Positions 1 through 6,318 of a stretch of 6,318 bases of DNA are shown piece after piece. How positions within the stretch are numbered: position 1 is the stretch's first letter; each line of letters opens with the position of its first letter. Origin of the DNA: Gammaproteobacteria bacterium (lineage in GTDB: Bacteria > Pseudomonadota > Gammaproteobacteria > Enterobacterales > Psychrobiaceae). The notes below the pieces were generated by a model, which was given only the letters and a program-made list of their open reading frames with translations, had not been told where the DNA came from and did not search any database. The stretch spans positions 1 to 6,318 of the forward strand of contig JABSRS010000023.1 in NCBI GenBank assembly GCA_013214885.1, written 5' to 3'. Position numbers and translations under genes: made by a program.

Positions 1-1092
1 CAAGTTGAGGAGCTTGATCAATTTGAGCTAGTTGAGGGAGAGTTTCAGCAAATAGAGGCTGATCACCGCCTCTTAGCCAATGGCGAGTTTATTCAATCAC
101 AATGTCAGCAATTATTAAACCAACTCTCTGACGATCCTCAGTTCAATCTTGAAACAGGATTAAATCATGCCATCAGTTCGGTATCCTCGTTATTAGAGCA
201 CGACCAAACCTTGTTAAGCATTAGCGAAATGATCAACGCGGCGGTCATTCAAATTCAAGAGGCGAGCAGCGAGCTTCGCCAATACAGCGATTGTTTAGAG
301 CAAGATCCTCAAAAGCTAGCGACGCTTGAGCAACGTTTAGATAAAGCGATGCAACTTGCTCGCAAACATCATATACCACCCGCTCAAATACCTACCCTTC
401 ATCAACAAATAAAAGATGAATTAGCGATGTTAAGCGGCAACGAACTACGCATAGAACAACTAGAACTAAAATTAGTGGCGGTCAAACAAACCTATTCACA
501 ACACGCCGAGCAGTTGTCTGGCAGCCGCCAGAAATTTGCCAAAAAATTGAATAAATTAATCATTAAATCGATGCACCGTTTAAATATGGAACACGGAGTG
601 TTTGATATCTCAATCGACAATAAGGATAAGCAATTATTATCCGCTTTAGGCCAAGATCATATTGAATTTAGAGTGACGACCAACCCTGGCCAACCCTTAG
701 AGCCATTACATAAAGTAGTATCAGGCGGTGAGCTATCAAGGATCAGTCTTGCAATATCAGTGATTACCGCCGATAAAGTCGCCACTCCGACCTTAATATT
801 TGATGAGGTTGATGTTGGTATTAGTGGCGCAACGGCTGCAACTGTCGGTAGTATGCTGAGAGAATTAGGCCAAACTACTCAAATAATTTGTGTGACCCAT
901 TTGCCGCAAGTAGCAGCATGCGGGCACCAGCAATTACAGGTAACCAAACAAACAGATGGCAAAACCACCAGCACCACAATGGTGCCACTCACGAAGGATA
1001 CTCGAGTGGTTGAACTTGCCCGATTACTCGGCGGCAATTCAATAAGTGATACTACTTTAGCCAATGCAAGAGAGCTATTAATCGCAAATTGA
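1..1092 (+). CDS. recN: DNA repair protein RecN, C-terminal two-thirds (5' end outside window)
   Basis: RecN is an SMC-like ATPase that acts with RecA in double-strand break repair, normally under SOS control. The frame is open from base 1, so the ATG at 211 is internal and the gene starts upstream. The 363 codons seen correspond to roughly the last two-thirds of a ~555-residue family protein. The first ~200 residues are the coiled-coil arms, rich in Q, E, L and K, with an IQEASSELR segment like E. coli RecN. The C-terminal ATPase half follows: EFRVTTNPGQPL, the ABC signature SGGELSR (from base 721), Walker B TLIFDEVDVGISG (Asp-Glu at 802-807) and the switch histidine in CVTHLPQVA (898-900). 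It ends with the typical ELARLLGG and LANARELL. The Walker A lobe, promoter and any LexA box lie outside. No frameshift is visible. Identification is very secure. Confidence 0.97.
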   Translation, partial: QVEELDQFELVEGEFQQIEADHRLLANGEFIQSQCQQLLNQLSDDPQFNLETGLNHAISSVSSLLEHDQTLLSISEMINAAVIQIQEASSELRQYSDCLEQDPQKLATLEQRLDKAMQLARKHHIPPAQIPTLHQQIKDELAMLSGNELRIEQLELKLVAVKQTYSQHAEQLSGSRQKFAKKLNKLIIKSMHRLNMEHGVFDISIDNKDKQLLSALGQDHIEFRVTTNPGQPLEPLHKVVSGGELSRISLAISVITADKVATPTLIFDEVDVGISGATAATVGSMLRELGQTTQIICVTHLPQVAACGHQQLQVTKQTDGKTTSTTMVPLTKDTRVVELARLLGGNSISDTTLANARELLIAN

Positions 1093-1164
1093 GTGAAATA
1101 ACTCATTTGATAGCGCATTGTGATGAAATATGTGAGGCCAGCACTGTTCCAAAACCCAATACAA

Positions 1165-1173
1165 TGGTAAAAT
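1165..1173 (+). promoter_or_regulatory. Candidate extended -10 promoter for rsfS-rlmH
   Basis: In the 118-base gap after recN, TGG at 1165-1167 runs into TAAAAT at 1168-1173. This is a TGn extension plus a hexamer matching TATAAT at 5 of 6 bases. The region at -35 (about 1145-1151) is poor, as is tolerated with extended -10 elements. Initiation would fall near 1180, giving a ~30-base leader before the rsfS start. This is pattern-based inference only. The rest of the gap shows nothing else convincing. Confidence 0.45.
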
Positions 1174-1198
1174 ATCGGCTTTAATTTTCAACCAATTT

Positions 1199-1213
1199 AA
1201 GGGTAAACCATTG
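1199..1213 (+). promoter_or_regulatory. Ribosome binding site and TTG start of rsfS
   Basis: AAGGG at 1199-1203 lies 7 bases before the TTG at 1211. This Shine-Dalgarno spacing, together with the family-typical N-terminus MQG-LLDF, fixes the TTG rather than a later ATG as the start. The next in-frame ATG (1259) would remove conserved residues. Confidence 0.75.
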
Positions 1214-1552
1214 CAAGGTTCTCAACTACTTGATTTTATAATCAAAAACCTAGAAGACATGAAAGCTCGTGATATCGTAACACTTGATGTTGCTGGTCTT
1301 TCAGCGATGACAGATAAAATGATTATTTGTTCAGGTAATTCATCTCGTCACTGTCGCTCAATTGCCAATAGTCTTTTAGTTGCCGCTAAAAAAGCTGGAG
1401 TTCCACCAATGGGAATCGAAGGCATCAAAGAAGGTGGCTGGGTGCTACTTGATATGAATGAAGTTGTTATTCATGTAATGGATGACTTTAGCCGTGATTT
1501 CTATAAGTTAGAACAACTATGGAATGGCGAATCAAAGCATTTAGCACCTTAG
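1211..1552 (+). CDS. rsfS: Ribosomal silencing factor RsfS (DUF143/Iojap family)
   Basis: RsfS binds uL14 on the 50S subunit and blocks joining with 30S, lowering translation when nutrients are scarce. The 113-residue protein spans the whole family domain (E. coli about 105): N-terminal helix [20 protein letters not shown], core strand and loop [11 protein letters not shown] (residues 37-47), then [15 protein letters not shown] (76-90) and the C-terminal YKLEQLW (98-104). A short extra tail, NGESKHLAP, follows. The start is TTG, supported by an AAGGG element. It lies 118 bases after recN and 10 bases before rlmH, so rsfS and rlmH are probably co-transcribed. In many relatives nadD precedes rsfS; here recN does. 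Family assignment is secure; the physiological role is taken from characterised orthologues. Confidence 0.96.
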   Translation: MQGSQLLDFIIKNLEDMKARDIVTLDVAGLSAMTDKMIICSGNSSRHCRSIANSLLVAAKKAGVPPMGIEGIKEGGWVLLDMNEVVIHVMDDFSRDFYKLEQLWNGESKHLAP

Positions 1553-1562
1553 TCACGCGCAA

Positions 1563-2033
1563 ATGAAAATTCAAATAATTGCAGTTGGCACTAAAATGCC
1601 AAACTGGATAGAAAGCGGTTTGCAAGAATACTTGCGCCGCTTTCCGCGTGATTGCACCCTCGAAATAACCGAAATTGTTGCTGGCAAACGTGGCAAAAAC
1701 GCGGATATCAAGCGGATATTGCAAAAAGAAGGTCAATTAACGTTAGCCGCCGTGCCTAAAGGCAACCGCATTGTAACTTTAGAAGTTGAAGGTAAACCTT
1801 GGACCACACCACAATTAGCTAAAAATCTTGAAAAATGGCAATTTGATGCCCGAGATGTCAGCTTATTAGTTGGTGGGCCTGAAGGACTTGCCCCTGCCTG
1901 TATTGCAGCGTCAGAGCAACGTTGGTCGTTATCTCCTTTAACGTTACCCCACCCAATGGTGCGAGTAATTGTAGCCGAAGCCTTATATCGGGCATGGAGC
2001 ATTAATAATAATCATCCTTATCATCGAGAATAA
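1563..2033 (+). CDS. rlmH: 23S rRNA (pseudouridine-1915-N3)-methyltransferase RlmH
   Basis: RlmH is a SPOUT-class, AdoMet-dependent enzyme that methylates N3 of pseudouridine 1915 in helix 69 of 23S rRNA, acting on the assembled 70S ribosome. The 156 residues match the family length (E. coli 155). Visible features are the N-terminal [13 protein letters not shown], the AdoMet-site loop LLVGGPEGL (residues 101-109), the trefoil-knot stretch [20 protein letters not shown] (122-141) and the conserved C-terminal tail HPYHRE (151-156), which family studies link to RNA binding and catalysis. The ATG has no good Shine-Dalgarno sequence (GTCACGCGCAA precedes it), so translation probably depends on coupling to rsfS, which ends 10 bases upstream. 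It is intact with no odd residues. Confidence 0.97.
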   Translation: MKIQIIAVGTKMPNWIESGLQEYLRRFPRDCTLEITEIVAGKRGKNADIKRILQKEGQLTLAAVPKGNRIVTLEVEGKPWTTPQLAKNLEKWQFDARDVSLLVGGPEGLAPACIAASEQRWSLSPLTLPHPMVRVIVAEALYRAWSINNNHPYHRE

Positions 2034-2047
2034 TCTAGAGAAATAAA

Positions 2048-2062
2048 TTGAACTATGTTCAA
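2048..2062. repeat. Short inverted repeat in rlmH-mrdA spacer
   Basis: TTGAAC (2048-2053) and GTTCAA (2057-2062) are exact reverse complements separated by TAT. The 3-base spacer makes it a poor RNA hairpin but a possible dyad protein-binding site. No known operator consensus is recognised, and chance occurrence is possible. Confidence 0.3.
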
Positions 2063-2073
2063 ATAAGGACGCC

Positions 2074-2093
2074 AAAGGCTTGCCTTTCAAGGA
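2074..2093 (+). promoter_or_regulatory. Small hairpin next to the mrdA ribosome binding site
   Basis: AAAGG (2074-2078) can pair with CCTTT (2083-2087) around a CTTG loop. The likely Shine-Dalgarno CAAGGA (2088-2093) follows immediately, 12 bases before the mrdA ATG, which is a longish spacing. An alternative pairing of CTTG (2079-2082) with CAAG (2088-2091) would cover part of the Shine-Dalgarno. The pairing is visible; a regulatory role is inference. Confidence 0.3.
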
Positions 2094-2105
2094 TAATTTT
2101 AACTA

Positions 2106-4028
2106 ATGTTTTTAAACAATCGGGCGTCCATTCGCAACCCTAGCGCAGAAATTTCTTTATTTATACGTCGTGCACTCATCGCTTTCACCACGGTGCTGAT
2201 GTTAGTGTTGGTGTTAATGGTCAACCTTTATCAGATTCAAATTAAATCCCATGAAGCCTACCAGACCAGAGCCAATGGTAATCGAATAAAAGTGATCCCA
2301 GTTGCTCCCAATCGAGGTCTTATTTTTGATCGAAATGGGATCTTACTCGCTGAAAACAGGCCAGTTCACAGCCTTGAATTAGTCTCAGAACAAATCGATG
2401 ATATTGAAGCGACCGTCGAAAAAATCAGTCAGATCATTTCATTAACGATCGATGAGAAAAGTCAATTTTTCAAATCAGTTAAGGCACAACGACGCTTTAA
2501 AAGTATCGCGCTGAAGAACAAACTAACTAGTGAGCAAGTCGCCAAACTGAGTGTAAACCTTCACCTTTTACCAGGTGTTAGCATTGAAGCTAGGCTAAAG
2601 CGTTATTACCCATTTGGTGCTTCCTTAACCCACGTGGTTGGCTATGTTGCTAAAATAACCAAGAAAGAACAGCAAACCATTATTGATAATGAGGAACAAG
2701 CGAGATACGCAGCCACCAGAGATATCGGTAAACAAGGCATTGAGAAGTATTATCAGCGACTACTCCATGGGCAGGCGGGCTACCAAGAGGTCGAGGTTAA
2801 TAACCGCGGTCGGATTATCCGAGTGTTGAATTATCATCCGCCGGTGCATGGTCAAGACTTATTCTTAAACATTGATATTAGACTGCAGCAACAAGCATTT
2901 AACATGCTCGATGGCCGCAGGGGAGCAGTAGTTGCCATTGATCCCAATAATGGGGCGGTATTAGCACTGGTAACAAGTCCAAGTTATGATCCCAATTTAT
3001 TTGTTCATGGCATATCAACCAAAGAATATAAGAAATTATTATCAAGGGATAAGCCTCTTATAAACCGAGCAACACTAGGTGCGTACCCGCCAGCATCAAC
3101 CGTAAAGCCCTTACTTGCACTAGCGGCATTGGAAAACCAGGTAATATCTGAAACTTCGTATATTCAAGATCCGGGTTGGTTTAAATTACCAAATGTTGAA
3201 CGTAAATTTAAAGATCATTTAGCCTGGGGCCACGGTAAGGTTAATTTATATCGGGCGTTAGAGAAATCCTGTAATACATTTTTCTATGATCTTGCCTATC
3301 GTCTTGGCATCGATAAAATTAGTGAATTTATGTATAAATTTGGTTTTGGTGATTACACAGGTATTGATATTCATGAAGAAGTAAGTGCCATCATGCCATC
3401 CAGAACCTGGAAGAAGAATCGTTACAACCAACCGTGGTACATCGGTGACACTATCTCATTGGGGATCGGTCAAAGTTATTGGACAGTAACTCCGCTGCAA
3501 CTGGCAAATTCAGTTGCCATGGTCGCAAGCAATGGTAAATCATTCACTCCCCAGATCCTTGGCGCAAGTCAAAGCGAGAATGGGTTACTACAAATTCCAG
3601 CACAACAGCGATCAAATATTGTGTTAAACAACAATGATAACTGGCGAATTATTCATCAGGGCATGTGGAACGTCAACAACAGCCCTGGCGGTACCGCTTT
3701 TAAAATATTTAAAGATGCCCCTTACGCTTCAGCGGGAAAAACGGGCACCGCGCAAGTTGCCAGCTTATCTGAAGATGTAAAATATGATAAAAAGAAAATT
3801 AAGGAGCGCTTACGAGATAATGCGATATACGTAGGATATGCGCCTTTTCAAACACCTGAAATAGCAATCTCTGTTGCTATCGAAAACGCTGGCCATGGTG
3901 GCAGTAGTGCCGCGCCGATTGCTCGGTCGCTGTTTGATATATATCTCGACAAAAACACTAGTGGCTTGAGCTCTGGATTATTACAAGTTAAGCAGAAAAA
4001 TTTGGACAAGTTAGGTCAAACATTATGA
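2106..4028 (+). CDS. mrdA: Peptidoglycan D,D-transpeptidase PBP2 (MrdA)
   Basis: PBP2 is the class B penicillin-binding protein of the elongasome. It cross-links new lateral-wall peptidoglycan in the periplasm together with RodA and is the target of mecillinam. The 640 residues match the family (E. coli 633). There is a short cytoplasmic N-terminus, one membrane anchor at about 23-46, the pedestal/dimerisation domain with RGLIFDRNG (70-78) and the transpeptidase domain. Active-site motifs are complete: S331-T-V-K334 in YPPASTVKP, S388-C-N390 and K545-T-G547 in AGKTGTAQ. E. coli, from memory, has PPGST, SAD and KSG at these places, so the motifs differ slightly but remain canonical. It follows rlmH by 72 bases and overlaps mrdB by four. 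The ATG start is supported by the basic and hydrophobic order of the N-terminus and by CAAGGA upstream. Confidence 0.97.
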   Translation: MFLNNRASIRNPSAEISLFIRRALIAFTTVLMLVLVLMVNLYQIQIKSHEAYQTRANGNRIKVIPVAPNRGLIFDRNGILLAENRPVHSLELVSEQIDDIEATVEKISQIISLTIDEKSQFFKSVKAQRRFKSIALKNKLTSEQVAKLSVNLHLLPGVSIEARLKRYYPFGASLTHVVGYVAKITKKEQQTIIDNEEQARYAATRDIGKQGIEKYYQRLLHGQAGYQEVEVNNRGRIIRVLNYHPPVHGQDLFLNIDIRLQQQAFNMLDGRRGAVVAIDPNNGAVLALVTSPSYDPNLFVHGISTKEYKKLLSRDKPLINRATLGAYPPASTVKPLLALAALENQVISETSYIQDPGWFKLPNVERKFKDHLAWGHGKVNLYRALEKSCNTFFYDLAYRLGIDKISEFMYKFGFGDYTGIDIHEEVSAIMPSRTWKKNRYNQPWYIGDTISLGIGQSYWTVTPLQLANSVAMVASNGKSFTPQILGASQSENGLLQIPAQQRSNIVLNNNDNWRIIHQGMWNVNNSPGGTAFKIFKDAPYASAGKTGTAQVASLSEDVKYDKKKIKERLRDNAIYVGYAPFQTPEIAISVAIENAGHGGSSAAPIARSLFDIYLDKNTSGLSSGLLQVKQKNLDKLGQTL

Positions 4029-5149
4029 TGTCATCAAATTCACAGCACCATGGCTATGCCAGAAAAACGTCATTTTGGAAACGGATCCATCTAGATATTC
4101 CTTTGTTACTTGGCATATTAACTTTAATGACTATTTCATTAATGGTTGTTTATAGCGCGACGGGTGGCAGTTCATTTATGATCAAAGCTCACGCAATACG
4201 CATTGGCATTGCTCTACTGGTGATGTTTTTCGTTGCGCAAATCCCCCCCGACACGCTTAGACGGTGGGCTCTGCCACTCTTTGTAGTTGGCGTGTGTTTA
4301 CTAATTGCCACCTTATTATTTGGATATTCCAGTAAAGGAGCTCAACGCTGGTTAGATTTGGGCATCACTAAATTTCAGCCCTCAGAAGCGATGAAATTAA
4401 TATTGCCGATCATGGTCGCGCACTATATAACACGCCACGCCCTACCACCAAAAATAAAACATGTGATGTTTGGTTTTATCATTGTATTGCTACCAACATT
4501 ACTGATTGCTAAGCAACCAGATTTAGGCACGTCAATTCTGGTGGCTAGTGCTGGTTTTTTCGCTCTATTTTTAGCAGGTATGAGCTGGCGAATTATTTTA
4601 TTTTTAGCGGGTGCAATTTCTGCATTTATCCCTGTTTTATGGTTCTTTTTAATGCACGGTTACCAGCGCCAGCGAGTGTTAACATTCTTAAACCCTGAAA
4701 GCGATCCATTAGGTTCGGGCTATCATATTATTCAATCAAAAATCGCGATTGGCTCGGGTGGGTTGTTCGGTAAGGGTTGGCTAAATGGCACGCAGTCACA
4801 ACTTGAGTTTTTACCCGAGCGTCATACTGACTTCATTTTTGCGGTATTTAGCGAAGAGTTCGGACTGGTTGGGGTGGCGTTATTATTGCTGGTGTACTTA
4901 TTTGTCATTGGCCGAGGCTTATTCATCGCGGCCCGCGCTCAGGATCCTTTTTCTAGAGTGTTGGCAGGCAGTATAACCTTAACCTTTTTTGTTTACCTTT
5001 TTGTTAACATTGGCATGGTATCTGGGATATTACCCGTGGTTGGTGTTCCCTTACCTTTAGTGAGTTACGGCGGGACCTCAATGATGACTCTGATGCTAGG
5101 TTTTGGCATGCTGATGAGTATTCAAACCCACCGTCGATTTAACAAATAA
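4025..5149 (+). CDS. mrdB: Rod-shape peptidoglycan glycosyltransferase RodA (MrdB)
   Basis: RodA is a SEDS-family membrane enzyme that polymerises lipid II into glycan strands for cell elongation and pairs with PBP2. The 374 residues are near the usual ~370 and contain about ten hydrophobic segments. Family motifs in order are KGAQRWLDLG (104-113), FQPSE (117-121), KQPDLGTS (163-170), the large periplasmic loop with NPESDPLGSGYHIIQSKIA (about 223-241), ERHTDFIF (265-272), whose D269 aligns with the essential SEDS aspartate, and VSYGGTS (346-352). The start overlaps the mrdA stop as ATGA at 4025-4028. A second ATG at 4028 is an equally possible start; both imply translational coupling and balanced PBP2:RodA output. 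A run of seven C at 4243-4249 encodes part of I-P-P and leaves the frame intact. mltB, which lies between rodA and rlpA in some relatives, is absent. Confidence 0.97.
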   Translation: MMSSNSQHHGYARKTSFWKRIHLDIPLLLGILTLMTISLMVVYSATGGSSFMIKAHAIRIGIALLVMFFVAQIPPDTLRRWALPLFVVGVCLLIATLLFGYSSKGAQRWLDLGITKFQPSEAMKLILPIMVAHYITRHALPPKIKHVMFGFIIVLLPTLLIAKQPDLGTSILVASAGFFALFLAGMSWRIILFLAGAISAFIPVLWFFLMHGYQRQRVLTFLNPESDPLGSGYHIIQSKIAIGSGGLFGKGWLNGTQSQLEFLPERHTDFIFAVFSEEFGLVGVALLLLVYLFVIGRGLFIAARAQDPFSRVLAGSITLTFFVYLFVNIGMVSGILPVVGVPLPLVSYGGTSMMTLMLGFGMLMSIQTHRRFNK

Positions 5150-5167
5150 CACCTTAGGGCGAACAAC

Positions 5168-5947
5168 ATGAAACATTTTTTGCTAGTGATGATGATCTTT
5201 ACCATGTTCGGTTGTACCAATAGTCCTAAATCTCGCTATCAATTAACTCATGATGTTGCACCGACGAGATTACCCACAACCAACGAAATTTTAGATATCA
5301 TCCCAAGGTATGAACCTTACTCGCGGGGTGGCAACAAAGATTACACGGTGCGGGGCATTAGCTATCAAGTATTAAAAGATCCAACCGACTATGCACAAAT
5401 TGGTAATGCTTCTTGGTATGGTCGAAAATTTCACGGCCACCTTACCTCTAATGGTGAAATTTATAATATGTATACCCTATCGGCAGCTCATAAATCACTG
5501 CCGCTGCCGAGCTTTGTTCGGGTGACCAATTTGGCCAATAACAAACAAGTCATCGTGAGGGTGAATGACCGTGGACCTTTCCATCCAGATCGGATCATTG
5601 ATCTGTCGTATGGCGCAGCGCATCGTTTAGGCATGTTAAGATTAGGCACAGCAAAAGTAAAAATTGAGCTACTTACCTACCCTACTACCGTAGCAGTCGC
5701 TCCCCTACAAAAACATCATAATATAAGCGAACCCTGCTTGGTACAATTGGCAGCAAGCTCTAACGAGGTCGCCGCTCAAGAACAACTTAGATTGGTTGCT
5801 CTTTCGCACAATGTACCAAGCCAATTAGAAAAACATCAGAATTTGTATCGAATGCAGTTGGGACCCCTATCATCATTAACTAAGTGTGATGATTTAGTAA
5901 AAAAAGTTCGACAAAATCATCCAAAGGCATTTATCAAAAAGCTCTAA
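5168..5947 (+). CDS. rlpA: RlpA, septal lytic transglycosylase lipoprotein with SPOR domain
   Basis: RlpA-type enzymes cleave glycan strands lacking stem peptides and are drawn to the septum by a SPOR domain. The 259 residues start with a lipoprotein signal: basic MKH, hydrophobic run, then lipobox MFG-C16. Thr at +2 (no Asp) predicts outer-membrane sorting. The double-psi beta-barrel covers about 75-170 (GNASWYGRKFHG, TSNGEIYNMYTLSAAHKSLP, VRVNDRGPF, IDLSYGAAHRLG). E97, H108 and D134 have the same spacing (11 and 26) as the catalytic E120, H131 and D157 reported for Pseudomonas aeruginosa RlpA, so activity is likely. A divergent SPOR domain occupies about 188-259 (CLVQLAASS, YRMQLGPL, AFIKKL) and has Cys at 190 and 240. 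TAGGG at 5156-5160 serves as ribosome binding site 18 bases after mrdB. dacA, the usual next gene, is not present. Confidence 0.94.
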   Translation: MKHFLLVMMIFTMFGCTNSPKSRYQLTHDVAPTRLPTTNEILDIIPRYEPYSRGGNKDYTVRGISYQVLKDPTDYAQIGNASWYGRKFHGHLTSNGEIYNMYTLSAAHKSLPLPSFVRVTNLANNKQVIVRVNDRGPFHPDRIIDLSYGAAHRLGMLRLGTAKVKIELLTYPTTVAVAPLQKHHNISEPCLVQLAASSNEVAAQEQLRLVALSHNVPSQLEKHQNLYRMQLGPLSSLTKCDDLVKKVRQNHPKAFIKKL

Positions 5948-5969
5948 TCCGTTAACATAATGCGACAAT

Positions 5970-5993
5970 GACCCTTAAACTAAAATACGGGTC
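5970..5993 (+). terminator. Weak candidate terminator hairpin after rlpA
   Basis: GACCC (5970-5974) pairs with GGGTC (5989-5993) around a 14-base loop, followed by TATTTCT rather than a clean T run. It sits 22 bases after the rlpA stop, where an operon end would be expected if dacA is missing. The short stem, large loop and imperfect tail keep confidence low. Confidence 0.25.
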
Positions 5994-6007
5994 TATTTCT
6001 GTTCACT

Positions 6008-6033
6008 ATGGTTGACTATTTTAAGTCAATCGT
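6008..6033. repeat. Inverted repeat in the rlpA-GT11 junction
   Basis: TTGACT (6012-6017) and AGTCAA (6024-6029) are exact reverse complements around ATTTTA. With G-U pairs the stem extends to ten pairs (6008-6017 with 6024-6033). There is no T run directly after it, though CCCTTTT follows at 6045-6051. It could be part of a terminator or a leftover of a rearrangement. No insertion-sequence end is recognised. Confidence 0.35.
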
Positions 6034-6040
6034 AAGATGA

Positions 6041-6318
6041 TTAACCCTTTTATTGGATAAAATAAATGAGCAAGATTTCTTTAAACCTGATAGATTCTTG
6101 ATCTCTGAACCAGAGGATAAATATGCAGATGGATCTTTTACACCATATGCTGACTTATGCTTGATGAGTTTGTGTTCTCATGCTATAATAGCAAATAGTT
6201 CTATGAGTTGGTGGGGTGCTTGGTTGATTTCCAATCCCGATAAGCAAGTCATCGCACCAAAGATGTGGTTTGGACCTGCATATGCAGACAAAGATACAAA
6301 AGACCTTTATTACCCTAA
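6041..6318 (+). pseudogene. Truncated GT11 (alpha-1,2-fucosyltransferase-like) glycosyltransferase, C-terminal part only
   Basis: A frame open from 6041 (just after an in-frame TGA at 6038-6040) to the window end encodes ~92 residues not followed by a stop. From about 6062 the peptide reads like the C-terminal part of family GT11: [20 protein letters not shown], then [27 protein letters not shown] and [11 protein letters not shown], ending near DTKDLYYP. The IANSS-SWWGAWL block is the family hallmark, shared with bacterial alpha-1,2-fucosyltransferases such as WbgL that decorate O-antigen or capsule using GDP-fucose. The N-terminal two-thirds, including the HxRxGDY motif, is absent: no such sequence or plausible start with a ribosome binding site lies between rlpA and 6062, and the first in-frame ATG is at 6164, inside the domain. 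I infer a decayed or rearranged gene, or an assembly join. Exact sugar specificity cannot be told. Base use looks similar to its neighbours. Confidence 0.8.

Noticed and set aside
211..1092. Starting recN at the ATG at 211
   Set aside because: The same frame is open to base 1 and its translation upstream of 211 (LDQFELVEGEFQQIEADH) matches RecN, so this Met is internal.
1090..1108. TGAGT-GAAATA-ACTCA-TTT as a recN terminator
   Set aside because: The stem has five mostly weak pairs and only three T follow, too little for an intrinsic terminator.
879..1118. 79-codon minus-strand reading frame over the recN end
   Set aside because: It lies opposite the conserved RecN ATPase motifs, resembles no family and has no ribosome binding site.
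1488..2002. Two minus-strand reading frames opposite rsfS and rlmH
   Set aside because: They are shadows of clearly conserved genes with no recognisable protein features.
4785..4976. 63-codon plus-strand frame inside mrdB
   Set aside because: It is an out-of-frame overlap within RodA's most conserved loop, with no family resemblance.
6012..6038. TTGACT with TAAGAT as a promoter for the GT11 fragment
   Set aside because: The -35 is good, but the spacer is only 15 bases, the -10 matches 4 of 6, and TTGACT is better explained as one arm of the inverted repeat; no functional gene starts downstream.
6008..6040. Ten-codon frame MVDYFKSIVR
   Set aside because: It has no ribosome binding site and no recognisable content, and it ends at the TGA preceding the GT11 frame.

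Overview
The window carries a conserved housekeeping block of a gammaproteobacterium, all on the + strand. In order it holds the 3' part of recN (DNA double-strand break repair), rsfS (ribosome silencing factor), rlmH (23S rRNA pseudouridine-1915 methyltransferase), mrdA (PBP2), mrdB (RodA) and rlpA (septal lytic transglycosylase lipoprotein). After rlpA there is a headless C-terminal piece of a family GT11 (alpha-1,2-fucosyltransferase-like) glycosyltransferase that runs off the window end. The moderately AT-rich coding sequence and the protein resemblance to E. coli, Shewanella and Vibrio orthologues suggest a marine Alteromonadales-like organism. Genus cannot be fixed from the sequence.

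Layout: 1-1092 recN without its 5' end; 1093-1210 a spacer with an extended -10 promoter candidate; 1211-2033 rsfS and rlmH, 10 bases apart; 2034-2105 a short spacer with two small inverted repeats; 2106-5947 mrdA, mrdB and rlpA as a tight unit (4-base overlap, then an 18-base gap); 5948-6061 a non-coding junction with two weak hairpins; 6062-6318 the glycosyltransferase remnant.

The middle genes form the classical rsfS-rlmH-mrdA-mrdB-rlpA cluster. RsfS and RlmH act on the large ribosomal subunit. RodA (glycan polymerase) and PBP2 (transpeptidase) form the elongasome core that builds the lateral wall. RlpA trims denuded glycan at the septum.

The core looks ordinary and intact. What is unusual is at its edges: recN instead of nadD before rsfS, and a truncated GT11 gene where dacA would be expected after rlpA. 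I see no convincing new system. The right-hand junction (about 5948-6065) is the one place that suggests rearrangement, decay of a surface-polysaccharide gene, or an assembly join.
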